Source: Clostridium sp. Ade.TY
Lineage (GTDB): Bacteria; Bacillota; Clostridia; Clostridiales; Clostridiaceae
Direction of reading: 5' to 3'
Assembly (NCBI RefSeq): GCF_000498355.1
Contig: NZ_AVSV01000007.1
Location: 48,703-112,702, forward strand
DNA length: 64,000 nt
Each line of letters begins with the position of its first letter. Positions within the stretch are counted from its first letter, which is position 1. Made by a program: the position numbers and the translations under genes. The notes beneath the pieces were generated by a model. The model worked only from the letters and a program-made list of their open reading frames with translations, had not been told where the DNA came from and did not search any database. Shown here piece by piece: positions 9,098 to 18,278 of the stretch.

Positions 9098-9565
9098 ATG
9101 AAAAATCCTGTTGAAATATATAATTCTCTTGATTTTAAAAATTTTAATATTGATATGTTAGCTTTTGTAAATGAAAATAATATAAAAAGCACTACAGGAT
9201 ATTTAATTACAACATCATTGAAAACAAAATATACTTATATATTCAAAGAAAATGGTGATAAATGGGATGAGATTTATAAATGGATATGTACAGTTGGAAA
9301 AAAGACTACTCCAACTATAAAAGGATATTTTTATATAACAGGAAGAAAACCTTGGTTTGGAACTAATCAGTATAGGGCTAAATATGCAACAAGATTTATT
9401 GGAAGATACTACTATCATTCTATTTTATATGATAGCAATGGTAAATATGTAATAGACTCTAGGCTTGGAATGGAACTTAGTCATGGATGTATAAGACTTT
9501 TAACTAACAATGCAAAATGGATATATGATAACATACCTAATTTAACACCTGTTATAATTGCATAA
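9098..9565 (+). CDS. short L,D-transpeptidase-family protein (YkuD) without signal peptide
   Basis: 155 residues consisting almost only of a YkuD catalytic domain: a strand-rich region (residues ~38-110), a conserved His in RYYYHSILYD and the active-site SHGCIRL with Cys131. No signal peptide or membrane segment is visible at the N-terminus (MKNPVEIYNSLDFKNF), unlike the long paralogue 300 bases upstream. AAGGAG ribosome site. The family catalyses peptide cross-linking or protein anchoring in cell walls. Without an export signal the place of action is unclear: possibly spore-related, or released by lysis. Confidence 0.85.
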   Translation: MKNPVEIYNSLDFKNFNIDMLAFVNENNIKSTTGYLITTSLKTKYTYIFKENGDKWDEIYKWICTVGKKTTPTIKGYFYITGRKPWFGTNQYRAKYATRFIGRYYYHSILYDSNGKYVIDSRLGMELSHGCIRLLTNNAKWIYDNIPNLTPVIIA

Positions 9566-9617
9566 GTTAAATAACAATAACAAATATTAATAGTAGTATT
9601 TTAATAGGAGGAGTTTT

Positions 9618-10052
9618 ATGGAAAATAGTGTTATAAAAGGATTAAATGAACAACTTCAAGGAGTTATAATGGGTGAAAAAGAATTTTTAAAGCTTATAGA
9701 AAAAGCTAATGATGAAAATTTAATTGATTCACTTAATAATTCTATTAAAATTATTGAAAAGCATAAAAGATTTTTAAGAGAGATAATAAGTGAAGAAAAT
9801 TATAAGCCTTCAAATAATGAAGGAGTTTTAGGAAAGATAATAGAAGGCTTTTCAAATATAATAAATTTAACGATAGATGAAGATAATGAAGTTATAAAAA
9901 GCACTATAAAAGGTCTTTCAATGGGAGTTAAATCTATAAAAAAATTGTTAGAAGAATTTAATACTGATTTGCCTGAAAATATAAAATTAAATTTTTTGAA
10001 TATATTAAATGAATATAAAAATAATATTGATGAATATGAAAAATTACTTTAA
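9618..10052 (+). CDS. hypothetical helical protein (144 aa)
   Basis: Not firmly recognised. Almost wholly alpha-helical, with leading helices (VIKGLNEQLQGVIMGEKEF) and paired helices that resemble ferritin-like/DUF2383 four-helix bundles, but no clear metal-ligand ExxH set is visible. Soluble, no signal. AGGAGG ribosome site; 52 bases after the short transpeptidase and 26 bases before a small Lys/His-rich gene, so probably one transcription unit. Confidence 0.65.
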   Translation: MENSVIKGLNEQLQGVIMGEKEFLKLIEKANDENLIDSLNNSIKIIEKHKRFLREIISEENYKPSNNEGVLGKIIEGFSNIINLTIDEDNEVIKSTIKGLSMGVKSIKKLLEEFNTDLPENIKLNFLNILNEYKNNIDEYEKLL

Positions 10053-10078
10053 GCCATCCTATTATAGAGGTGATATAA

Positions 10079-10210
10079 ATGGGAAATAAGATGAAACCAC
10101 ATGAAAAAAAGCATAAGAAAATAAAACATAATAGTCAAGAGGAAAGTTCAAGAGCTGTATTTGGAGAAACAAAAGCTAAAGAACATAATCCAAATGATTT
10201 TAAAATTTAA
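10079..10210 (+). CDS. small Lys/His-rich protein (43 aa)
   Basis: Reading frame MGNKMKPHEKKHKKIKHN... ending KEHNPNDFKI, with an AGAGGTGAT ribosome site. Strongly basic first half and a more acidic second half; no membrane segment. Similar in size and basic character to the 51-residue minus-strand gene at 8837-8992. A terminator follows. Function unknown. Confidence 0.6.
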   Translation: MGNKMKPHEKKHKKIKHNSQEESSRAVFGETKAKEHNPNDFKI

Positions 10211-10231
10211 AAGGTTAATATTAAAAATAGA

Positions 10232-10266
10232 AATGGTATCCACTAAAATGTGGATACCATTTTATT
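10232..10266. terminator. bidirectional terminator
   Basis: AAATGGTATCCAC pairs with GTGGATACCATTT around TAAAAT; lies between convergent genes. Confidence 0.88.
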
Positions 10267-10876
10267 CATTTATGTAAGCAAGTTTATATATCAAAAATCT
10301 TTCCCTTGGATCAGTTTTAAAGTTTTCAAGTCGTATTTCTTTAGATAACATAAAAAATGTGTAGTTTTCTAAAAAGAAAATATAATCATCTGATGGATAA
10401 AATAATATAAGTTCTATATCTCTTTTATATTTATAAACTGATTCTAAAATATTATCTAAAACTTTCATAAATATTTGAACAGAAAATGGATTAAAAAAAT
10501 AAAATTTATTATCAGTTTTATTAATTTTATATTTTTCAGCTAAAATACAAGAAAAATTAATTTTACTTTGTTCTTTATTATGTTTTTCTAAAAAATGTTC
10601 TTTATTAATTAAAGCCTCTTTGTAAAAATAATGATTCATTTCTATTCCTGTAACTTTAGAGTTAAATAAATAATTTATGAAAAAATTAAGTCTTCCCATT
10701 CCACATCCAAAGTCAATTATTGAGTCAGTGTCTTTTAATTTGTAATGATTAAATAATTCATTTAGAGCTGAATATTCAGTAGGTTCGTATCTATTATAAT
10801 GTATTGATGTTTCATTTAAGTCTTGTTTTTTATTAGTTTTTATATTTAGTAATTCTTCGTAATATTGTTCGTTCAT
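10262..10876 (-). CDS. SAM-dependent methyltransferase, class I
   Basis: 204 residues. Motif I DFGCGMGRLNFF (near residue 57) is the SAM-binding glycine loop; the acidic motif II follows in TGIEMNHYFYKEA, and FFNPFSVQIF looks like motif IV. Soluble and Lys/Phe/Tyr rich. The target is unknown. Single gene on the minus strand, convergent with the small-protein unit and sharing its terminator. Confidence 0.8.
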   Translation of the reverse strand: MNEQYYEELLNIKTNKKQDLNETSIHYNRYEPTEYSALNELFNHYKLKDTDSIIDFGCGMGRLNFFINYLFNSKVTGIEMNHYFYKEALINKEHFLEKHNKEQSKINFSCILAEKYKINKTDNKFYFFNPFSVQIFMKVLDNILESVYKYKRDIELILFYPSDDYIFFLENYTFFMLSKEIRLENFKTDPRERFLIYKLAYINE

Positions 10877-11020
10877 TAAAATACCTCTTTTGTTTTCTAT
10901 ACATAAAAATAATAGTATTAAATATTAACATAGTCAATTAAATGAAAAATATGGAATTTTGAAAAGAATTTAATTATAATTTCAATTACATGAGAGATTT
11001 TTTTAAAGATTTCGTTATAT

Positions 11021-11047
11021 AAGGTGTAAAGGCTTTTACAAAACCTT
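11021..11047 (+). promoter_or_regulatory. inverted repeat just upstream of the sigma-factor gene
   Basis: AAGGT and ACCTT flank TGTAAA/TTTACA (11025-11030 with 11035-11040), forming a compact dyad ending just before the AAGGTAAGGAG ribosome site. It could be an operator or a leader hairpin; no U tract follows. Confidence 0.4.
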
Positions 11048-11066
11048 AAGGTAAGGAGAAAATTTA

Positions 11067-11633
11067 ATGAGGGTAGATGAAAATAATTATATAAAAGAGC
11101 TTAAAAGGGGTAATGAAGATGCACTAAATTTTATTATTGATATTTACTTGCCTTTAGTTAAAGGTATTACTTATAAAGTATTAAGTAAATATTCTGATAA
11201 GCAACTAATGGAAGAGTGTATAAATGATATATTTATGGCAGTTTGGAATAATTCCAAAAAGTTTGATGGTGAGAAAAATAATTTTAAAAGTTGGATTGCA
11301 AAGATAAGCAAATTTAAAGCAATTGATTATTATAGAAAAATATCAAAAAAAGTTGAGGTTCCATCTTATGATATTGATTTAGGATATAAGATTCATGTTG
11401 AAGACGATATTTTAAATAGTGAAAATAAAAAGGAAATTATAAATCTTATAAACACATTAGATAATTTAGATAGAGATATATTTATAATGAAATATTTTAT
11501 GGGGATGTCTGTAAGTAGTATATGCAAAGAAAAAGGAATTACAGAATCAGCTATAAATAATAGAGTGTATAGGTGTAAAAGAAAATTAAAAGAAAAAGCC
11601 CCTCTATATTTAAAATTAAAGGAGGAACTTTAA
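11067..11633 (+). CDS. RNA polymerase sigma factor, ECF type
   Basis: 188 residues with sigma region 2 at the N-terminus (ALNFIIDIYLPLVKGI; SWIAKISKFKAIDYYRK) and region 4 near residues 130-180 (NTLDNLDRDIFIMKYF, then MSVSSICKEKGITESA, a helix-turn-helix). No region 1 or 3, as in ECF factors. The next gene starts one base after the stop and encodes a single-pass DUF4179 protein, the usual anti-sigma partner arrangement in clostridia. Likely autoregulated, though no ECF promoter could be assigned. Confidence 0.9.
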   Translation: MRVDENNYIKELKRGNEDALNFIIDIYLPLVKGITYKVLSKYSDKQLMEECINDIFMAVWNNSKKFDGEKNNFKSWIAKISKFKAIDYYRKISKKVEVPSYDIDLGYKIHVEDDILNSENKKEIINLINTLDNLDRDIFIMKYFMGMSVSSICKEKGITESAINNRVYRCKRKLKEKAPLYLKLKEEL

Positions 11634-11634
11634 A

Positions 11635-12993
11635 ATGAAGGATATTTATGAGTTATTAAATGAGATAGAAATAGATGAAAGTGAATTTGAAGAAATAGAA
11701 ACTGATGAATTAGAAAAAGAGAGAATAAAAAAGAATATAAATAAAAATATAAAAAAGAAAAGGAGAAATTATAAAAAGTATATAGCATCAGCAGCTTTAA
11801 TAGGAGCAATTAGTATTGGATCACTTATAACAGTTAAGCCAGCTTTTGCTTACAATATTCCGATAATTGGAGAGATAATACAAAAATATATAGATAATAA
11901 TGAAAATTATGCAGAATATTTAAGTGTAATAGGAACTACTAAAGAAAAAGATGGAATAGAAATAACTTTTGAAGAAGCTACTGTAGATGATAATATTATG
12001 CTATTAAGTTTTGTTGTAAAAAATAATAATAAAAAATTTAATAAAAATGATTTTGGTTCATTTACTGATGCTATGCTTATTCCAACATATTTAAATATAA
12101 ACGGAAAGTCATGCAATATAGGAGCTTCAGGAGATTTTGAGTTTATTGATAATAATACTCTAAAGGTTGTAAAAATTATAGATATATCAGATGAAAAATT
12201 ATCTAAAAAAATGAATGTTAATATAAAGATAGATGAACTTTTAGGCAAAAAAGTTAATTTCGATATTAATTTTAAGTTAGATAAAAGTAGAATAATTAAA
12301 AATACTTATAAAAAGGATATAGATAAAGAATTTAAAATTTCTAATTATGATGTTAGTGTTAAAAATTCAGTAGTATCACCACTTACAACATTAGTAACAG
12401 GGAAAATAAAAGATATGGGCACTATAGATAGTGGAGCAATACAGTATATTGCAATTGATAATAATAATAAAGTTTTAAAAGATAATGGAACTTCAATCGA
12501 AAGAAGTGGATTTAAATCAGATTATACATTTAAGAATAGTTTTATATCAAATGAAAATATGGAAAAAATAACATTTATTCCGATATACTTTAATTATGAA
12601 AATAATATAAAAGAAACAAAGATTAAAAGTGTTAATTTGGATTTGAATAAAAATATGAATATAAACACAAAAGATAATCTTTCATTAGGTATAAAGAAGC
12701 CTATAATTGACGGAGAATATTTAATTATAAATTACGACATGTTTTATAAAGGATTAAAATCAATGATTTTACCAAATTTTGATATTAGTTTAGAAAATGA
12801 TGATTTAGAGATTAAAAGTTTAGAGAGTAAAAATAATAAGGCGATAGAAGAGTTATTAAAAAAATATAGAGATGGTTCAAGTAATATAAGAATATTTAAA
12901 GTTGGGAATAAGAGAGACTTTAAAATTAATGTATATGATAATAATAATTATGAAATATTAGAAGATAATAGATTTACTGTAAATTTAAATTAA
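11635..12993 (+). CDS. DUF4179 single-pass membrane protein, probable anti-sigma factor
   Basis: 452 residues. An acidic N-terminus (EIEIDESEFEEIETDELEKE) and a very basic stretch precede one membrane helix at residues ~49-67 (YIASAALIGAISIGSLIT). The AFAYNIPIIGEIIQKY block that follows is characteristic of DUF4179. The remaining ~370 residues are extracellular, beta-rich and Asn/Lys-rich. By gene order it should hold the upstream sigma factor at the membrane until an external signal acts. Ends at a strong terminator. Confidence 0.85.
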   Translation: MKDIYELLNEIEIDESEFEEIETDELEKERIKKNINKNIKKKRRNYKKYIASAALIGAISIGSLITVKPAFAYNIPIIGEIIQKYIDNNENYAEYLSVIGTTKEKDGIEITFEEATVDDNIMLLSFVVKNNNKKFNKNDFGSFTDAMLIPTYLNINGKSCNIGASGDFEFIDNNTLKVVKIIDISDEKLSKKMNVNIKIDELLGKKVNFDINFKLDKSRIIKNTYKKDIDKEFKISNYDVSVKNSVVSPLTTLVTGKIKDMGTIDSGAIQYIAIDNNNKVLKDNGTSIERSGFKSDYTFKNSFISNENMEKITFIPIYFNYENNIKETKIKSVNLDLNKNMNINTKDNLSLGIKKPIIDGEYLIINYDMFYKGLKSMILPNFDISLENDDLEIKSLESKNNKAIEELLKKYRDGSSNIRIFKVGNKRDFKINVYDNNNYEILEDNRFTVNLN

Positions 12994-12994
12994 T

Positions 12995-13040
12995 AAAAAA
13001 TAAAACAAGCTTTAATATATAGCTTGTTTTATTTTTTTAT
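12995..13040 (+). terminator. rho-independent terminator
   Basis: AAAAAATAAAACAAGCT pairs with AGCTTGTTTTATTTTTTT. The region 13041-13301 has no gene; a TATAAT at 13265-13270 may be the -10 of the ABC operon. Confidence 0.9.
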
Positions 13041-13301
13041 AAAATTTTATATTATAAGAAAAATTTTATAATATATTTTAAATTTTTTAAACACACATAT
13101 TTTTATAACTTGTAAAAAAAATCTCCTAATATTAAAAATATATTTATTTAAAGTATTAAAATTTTATTTGAATGGAAATTATAATAAAAAAATTGTTTAA
13201 CTGGTTATTGAAGATTTTTATATTGTATAGAATAAAAGTATTTCTAAATAAATTCATATATTTGTATAATTTAAAATGCTTTAAGATAGATTAATTTGGA
13301 G

Positions 13302-14384
13302 ATGATAAAAATTAGTTATGTAGTGTTTAAAGAACTATTTAAAAAGTATAAAGGTAAAAGTAGTAATACTTTAAAAAATATTAATCTAGAAATTAATAAA
13401 GGGGAATTTATTGTATTTATTGGACCAAGTGGTAGTGGAAAATCAACTCTTTTAGAAATAATTTGCGGTTTTGAGGAAGCTACAAGTGGAACTATAGAAA
13501 TTGATGGAAAGATTATAAATGATATTGAACCAAAGGATAGAGATATATCTATGGTTTTTCAAAATTATGCTTTATTGCCACATTTAAATGCATATGAAAA
13601 TATTGCATTTGGAATGAAAATAAGAAAAATTGATAAAAAAGAAATTCACGATAAAGTAATGTGGGCAGCTAATATATTAAATATTGAAGAATGTTTAAAT
13701 TCTAAACCTAAAGATTTATCAGGAGGGCAAAGGCAAAGGATAGCATTAGCACGTGCTATTGTTAGAGAACCTAAATTGTTTTTAATGGATGAACCTTTAT
13801 CTAATTTAGATGCTAAACTTAGAAATCAAACATCAAATGAAATAACAACATTACATAAAAAAATAAATGCAACAACTATATATGTAACACATGATCAAGT
13901 AGAAGCTTTAACTATGGCAGATAAAATTGTTGTTTTAAATGATGGGATTATACAACAGATTGGAACTCCAAAAGAAATTTATAAACATCCTAATAATATA
14001 TTCGTAGCAACTTTTATAGGAAAACCAGAAATAAATTTATTTAATATTAAAGTTAAAGGAAATCAATTAATTATTGAAGAGACATTAATTTTAAACAATA
14101 ATAATTCATTAAAGTATCTAATGAATGGAGATTATATTTTAGGAGTTAGATCTGAAAATATAAATTTAAATTTAAATTATGGAGATATAAAAGCAAAAGT
14201 TAAAAAAATAGAATATTTAGGTAGTGAGATAATTATTTATTTAAGTTGTTTAGGAAAAATAATTACAAGCAAAGTTACAAGTTTTGAGAATATTAATTTA
14301 AATGATGAAGTTTATGTTAGTTTTGATTTAGAAGAAGCTAATATTTTTAATAAAAATAACGAAAGAAATATAAGGGGAGAATAA
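13302..14384 (+). CDS. ABC importer ATPase, CUT1/spermidine-iron-type (MalK/PotA-like)
   Basis: About 360 residues. Walker A GPSGSGKST near residue 41, Q-loop VFQNYALLPHL, signature LSGGQRQR near 140, Walker B LFLMDEPLSNLDAKLR, H-loop VTHDQVEALTMAD. A C-terminal TOBE-like regulatory domain starts after residue ~240 (LGVRSENINL). It powers the two permeases encoded downstream. The start is unclear: the GGAG at 13298-13301 directly abuts the ATG at 13302, and the protein's homologous beginning seems to be at ISYVVFKE, so ATT 13311 is a possible rare start. Confidence 0.9.
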   Translation: MIKISYVVFKELFKKYKGKSSNTLKNINLEINKGEFIVFIGPSGSGKSTLLEIICGFEEATSGTIEIDGKIINDIEPKDRDISMVFQNYALLPHLNAYENIAFGMKIRKIDKKEIHDKVMWAANILNIEECLNSKPKDLSGGQRQRIALARAIVREPKLFLMDEPLSNLDAKLRNQTSNEITTLHKKINATTIYVTHDQVEALTMADKIVVLNDGIIQQIGTPKEIYKHPNNIFVATFIGKPEINLFNIKVKGNQLIIEETLILNNNNSLKYLMNGDYILGVRSENINLNLNYGDIKAKVKKIEYLGSEIIIYLSCLGKIITSKVTSFENINLNDEVYVSFDLEEANIFNKNNERNIRGE

Positions 14385-14385
14385 G

Positions 14386-15657
14386 ATGAAAAAAAAATTA
14401 CTTAGCATGTTGATATTACTACCAATTTTGCTTACTGGGTGTGGAACAGATAAAAAAGAATCAGGAAAAATTGGAGGAACTATAACAGTTGTAACTGATA
14501 GAACAGATGCTGACAAATTATTTGAGGATATAGAAAGAAAGTTTAAAGAAAAGTATCCAGAAGTTGAAGATGTGGTATTTGAATCTTCAAGTGATTATTC
14601 AAACTATATAACAACAAGAATGAATACAAAAAATTATGGAGATGTATTATTTGTACCATTTAGTATGAATGCAACGCCAGAAGAGTATGAAAATTATTTT
14701 GAACCTTTAGGAAAGGTTAAAGATTTAGAAGAAAAATATATAGATGTTACAGAGGCTGATTATAATGGGGTAGCTTATGGATTACCAGCAACTTTAAATT
14801 CTTTAGGAATACTTTATAACGAAAATGTTTTAAAGAAAGCTGGTGTAGAAAAAATGCCGACTTCTTTAGAGGAAATGATAGAAGTATGTGAAAAGGTAAA
14901 AAAGAATACTGACGCTATTCCTTTTTATACAAATTATAATAGTACTTTAGGAACATGGGGAGGAGCATTAACTTCTTATGGTGGAGAACAGTATAGATCA
15001 GTTATACTTGAAAAGGGAACAGCATTTAAAGAAGGACAACCTATAAGAGAAATAATGGATCTTTTTTATAATTTATCATCAAAAGGATTAATAGAAAAGG
15101 ATCCTATAACAGGGGATTATGGAAAATCACTTCAAATGCTTGCGGATGGAGAAGTTGCAATGCTTATGAAGGGTTCACAAGAAATACCGAAGATTCAAAA
15201 TCTTGTTAAAAATGGATCTATTATAAATATAGCACCATTTCCAGTTAAAATTAATGGACAAACTAGTATACCATTTGGAGCACCAGCTGTTGTTGGAGTA
15301 AATAAAAATAGTGAAAATAAAGAAACTGCAAAAGCATTTTTAGAGTTTTTTGTATCAAATGAGAGTGGATATGCAAAAGACTTAAATGGAATGAGTCCAG
15401 ATAAAAGTACTTTAACTGACGAACAGAAAAAAATGTTTGAAGAAAATAATATAATACTTACAGTTCCAACAGAGACACCAGAAACAGATAAGTTATACAG
15501 TAATATAGCTAATGAAGTTGGAGTTGGAAGACTTAATGATGTACTTCAAAATACTATAAATATAGGTTTATATCCAAATGATAATAAAAGTTATGATGAA
15601 TATATAAAAGAATTAGAAAATAAGTGGGCAAAAGCAGTAAAGAATAATGAAAAGTAA
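14386..15657 (+). CDS. ABC importer substrate-binding lipoprotein
   Basis: 423 residues with a lipoprotein signal peptide: MKKKLL, hydrophobic core, lipobox LLTGC with Cys19. The mature part has the two-lobed extracellular solute-binding type 1 fold (TVVTDRTDADKLFEDIERKF; YGLPATLNSLGILYNENVL; FGAPAVVGVNKNSENKE) seen in CUT1 sugar systems. It begins one base after the ATPase stop and overlaps the next permease by 11 bases. The ligand is not determined by sequence; gene context (prenyltransferase downstream) makes a sugar only one possibility. Confidence 0.9.
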   Translation: MKKKLLSMLILLPILLTGCGTDKKESGKIGGTITVVTDRTDADKLFEDIERKFKEKYPEVEDVVFESSSDYSNYITTRMNTKNYGDVLFVPFSMNATPEEYENYFEPLGKVKDLEEKYIDVTEADYNGVAYGLPATLNSLGILYNENVLKKAGVEKMPTSLEEMIEVCEKVKKNTDAIPFYTNYNSTLGTWGGALTSYGGEQYRSVILEKGTAFKEGQPIREIMDLFYNLSSKGLIEKDPITGDYGKSLQMLADGEVAMLMKGSQEIPKIQNLVKNGSIINIAPFPVKINGQTSIPFGAPAVVGVNKNSENKETAKAFLEFFVSNESGYAKDLNGMSPDKSTLTDEQKKMFEENNIILTVPTETPETDKLYSNIANEVGVGRLNDVLQNTINIGLYPNDNKSYDEYIKELENKWAKAVKNNEK

Positions 15658-16519
15658 GCTTTTAAAAAAAGAAAGAAAGATTATATTTATCTTTCTTTTT
15701 TTTCCTATATTATTATTAATATTATTTGGAGTTTTACCTATTGTATCTATATTTAATTATAGTTTTACATCATGGAATGGATTATCTCAAAGTAAAAATT
15801 TTATAGGGTTTGATAATTTTATAAAAATACTTACAGATCCTAATTATATAGAAGTTTTTACGAATAGCTTTTATTATTTTATTTCTGGAGTATTACAAAT
15901 TATAATTGGCTTAACACTTGCAATAATTTTATCTTTTAAAGTAAAATATAAAAATTTTTTTAAAGGAGTTTTTATATTTCCATTATTAATTAGTGGTGTT
16001 GCAATTTCTATGATTTTTAGAATGTTTTTTGCACCTGATGGAACATTTGATCAAATATTAACATTTTTAGGTCTAGAAAATTATATAAACTTTTGGCTTG
16101 GTGATCCAAAGATTGTTAATTATACTTTAGCGAGTATATCTTTATGGAAATTTACAGGTTTTAGTTTTATTATGTATTTTGGTGCTATACAAACTATACC
16201 AAAAGAATATTTTAAGTTAGGTGAAATTGAAGGTGCAAGTGTATTTCAAAAAGTTAGATATATTATATTGCCTAATATAGATACGGTATTAAAAATTAAT
16301 TTTACTTTGCTTATAATTGGATCTATATCAGCATTTGAAATACCTATGATAATGACTAATGGGTCAAATGGAACAACGACATTTTTGCTTATGACTATGA
16401 AGACTGCATTTGAAAATAAAAAAATAGGACTTGCATCAAGTATGGCAGTAATAATTAGTATTGTAATTATTGTTATGACACTTATACAGAAAAGGATTTG
16501 TAAAAATGATGAATATTAA
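15647..16519 (+). CDS. ABC importer permease 1 (MalF-like)
   Basis: 290 residues, six membrane segments. The coupling EAA loop is visible as PKEYFKLGEIEGASVFQKV near residues 184-202, the contact site for the ATPase. N-terminal Lys-rich cytoplasmic start and the early loop FNYSFTSWNGLSQ are typical for MalF/UgpA-like proteins. Overlaps its neighbours on both sides (11 and 14 bases), which implies translational coupling. Confidence 0.9.
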   Translation: MKSKLLKKERKIIFIFLFFPILLLILFGVLPIVSIFNYSFTSWNGLSQSKNFIGFDNFIKILTDPNYIEVFTNSFYYFISGVLQIIIGLTLAIILSFKVKYKNFFKGVFIFPLLISGVAISMIFRMFFAPDGTFDQILTFLGLENYINFWLGDPKIVNYTLASISLWKFTGFSFIMYFGAIQTIPKEYFKLGEIEGASVFQKVRYIILPNIDTVLKINFTLLIIGSISAFEIPMIMTNGSNGTTTFLLMTMKTAFENKKIGLASSMAVIISIVIIVMTLIQKRICKNDEY

Positions 16520-17345
16520 TATTAAAAATATAATATTAAAAACAATTAAATATATAACTTTAATTAGTTGGTGTTTAATAATATTAATACCTCTTATAAC
16601 AGTATTTTTTGGAGCTTTTAAAACTTTAAATGAATTTAATTCAACTAGTGGAACTGATATTCCAAGCAATTTTTTTTATTTTGATAATTATATTAAAGCT
16701 TTTATTAATGGGAAAATGCTTACAGGATTTTTTAATACATTTGTATTAATTTTGTTTGGAGTGAGTGGAAGTATATTAATAGGATCTATGGTTGCTTTTA
16801 TTATTAATAGATTTGAATTTAAATATAAAAAAATAATTTTATTTATGTATCTTTTAGTATCTATAGTACCTATGGAAATATCACAAGTTGCCACATTTAA
16901 AATAGTAGATTCAATAGGAATATATAATACTAGATTAGCACCAATATTTTTATATTTAGGAGCTGATGTTTTAATGGTATATATTTATTTACAAATGCTT
17001 GAGAAAATACCGAAGGATATAGATAAAGCTGTAATGCTTGAAGGAGGAGGATATTTTACATTATATAGAAAGGTAATATTTCCTTTACTTAAACCAGCAA
17101 CAGCAACAGTTGCAATGCTTAAAGTTATATCGATATATAATGATTTTTATATTCCTTTTTTATATATGCCAGGAGAAAAATTAAATACTGTTTCAACAAC
17201 AATATTTAAATTTATAGGACCAGATAATATAGAATGGAATGTTATATGTGCTGCAGTAATAATAAGCATAATTCCAATGATTTTATTTTTCTTATTTTTA
17301 CAAAAGTATATATATAGGGGAATAACTGCGGGGAGTATAAAATAA
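16506..17345 (+). CDS. ABC importer permease 2 (MalG-like)
   Basis: 279 residues, six membrane segments, EAA loop PKDIDKAVMLEGGGYFTLY near residues 165-183. Ends in the family-typical YIYRGITAGSIK tail. ATG ATG start at 16506/16509 within the end of permease 1. Its stop codon overlaps the start codon of the next gene (TAATG), so the prenyltransferase is translated from the same message. Confidence 0.9.
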   Translation: MMNINIKNIILKTIKYITLISWCLIILIPLITVFFGAFKTLNEFNSTSGTDIPSNFFYFDNYIKAFINGKMLTGFFNTFVLILFGVSGSILIGSMVAFIINRFEFKYKKIILFMYLLVSIVPMEISQVATFKIVDSIGIYNTRLAPIFLYLGADVLMVYIYLQMLEKIPKDIDKAVMLEGGGYFTLYRKVIFPLLKPATATVAMLKVISIYNDFYIPFLYMPGEKLNTVSTTIFKFIGPDNIEWNVICAAVIISIIPMILFFLFLQKYIYRGITAGSIK

Positions 17346-18274
17346 TGGATAGGAAAAATTTTTTTAAAAGAGCATATACAGTTATGGAGGTTAGGACAGG
17401 CTTTGCAACAGGTCTTCCTGTGTTAAGTGGAGGACTTTTTGGGGCTTATTTAGTTGGAGATATAAAATTTATATTATTATTACTTATGTTTGTTTCAGGA
17501 TTTAGTTTTAATATTGTTGCAAATATTGCTAATGAGATAAGAGCTTATATAAAACAAGAGGAAAATGAAGAGACATTTACAGGTCATAAGGGGAGTGAAG
17601 GATTAGTAAGAGGTGATGCAAAACTTAAAGATGCGATTATAGCATTTTTATTTATGATAATATTAGGTGGTATATCTGGAATTTTAATTGTATTAATAAC
17701 TAAAGATATAAAGATACTTATTATAGGTATATTAAGTTTAATTGCAGCCATATGTTATTCATTAGGTCCAAAGCCTTATATACTTTATCCCATTGGTGAG
17801 GTTATTTCTGGTATTTTTGTTGGGTTAATAAGCTCATTAGTATCATCTTATATTCAACTAGGAAGTTTTAAGTTAGAAATCTTTCTATTTTCTTTAGTTT
17901 CAATGATAATGACTATATTTTTAATGTCTACTAATAATACTTCGGACTTTATAAAAGATAAAGGTAGAAGATTAACACTTCCACATGTAATAGGATTTAG
18001 AAACTCTATTAAAATACTTATTCCAGAAGGAATAGTAATGGTAATTGTTTGGATAATTTTATATGTTATTGGAAGTATAAATATAATAATTTTTATTACT
18101 GGGTTATTCACATTTTACTATTATGGATATGTAAAATTTTATAAAGGTTATTATAAAATACAGGAAGTTTATAAGGAAATGGGAAAGGAATGGGGACCTA
18201 GACCTCTTCTTTTAATATATTCTTTTCATATTTTAGTATCAATTGAATTTTTAATTTTTATAATGATTAAGTAA
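17345..18274 (+). CDS. UbiA-family prenyltransferase with changed first Asp motif
   Basis: 309 residues, about eight to nine membrane segments. The second prenyl-diphosphate motif is intact (NTSDFIKDKGRRLTLP, N-x-x-D-x-x-x-D). The first motif, usually NxxxDxxxD, reads NIANEIRAYIK with Glu in the first acidic position and no second Asp. The segment YSLGPKPYILYPIGEVISG matches the DHNA-prenyltransferase/MenA branch. It should join an isoprenoid chain to an aromatic acceptor in the membrane. It shares a TAATG overlap with the ABC permease gene. It differs from the DmkA-like enzyme at 22984-23946, so the region carries two UbiA proteins. Confidence 0.82.
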   Translation: MDRKNFFKRAYTVMEVRTGFATGLPVLSGGLFGAYLVGDIKFILLLLMFVSGFSFNIVANIANEIRAYIKQEENEETFTGHKGSEGLVRGDAKLKDAIIAFLFMIILGGISGILIVLITKDIKILIIGILSLIAAICYSLGPKPYILYPIGEVISGIFVGLISSLVSSYIQLGSFKLEIFLFSLVSMIMTIFLMSTNNTSDFIKDKGRRLTLPHVIGFRNSIKILIPEGIVMVIVWIILYVIGSINIIIFITGLFTFYYYGYVKFYKGYYKIQEVYKEMGKEWGPRPLLLIYSFHILVSIEFLIFIMIK

Positions 18275-18278
18275 AGGG

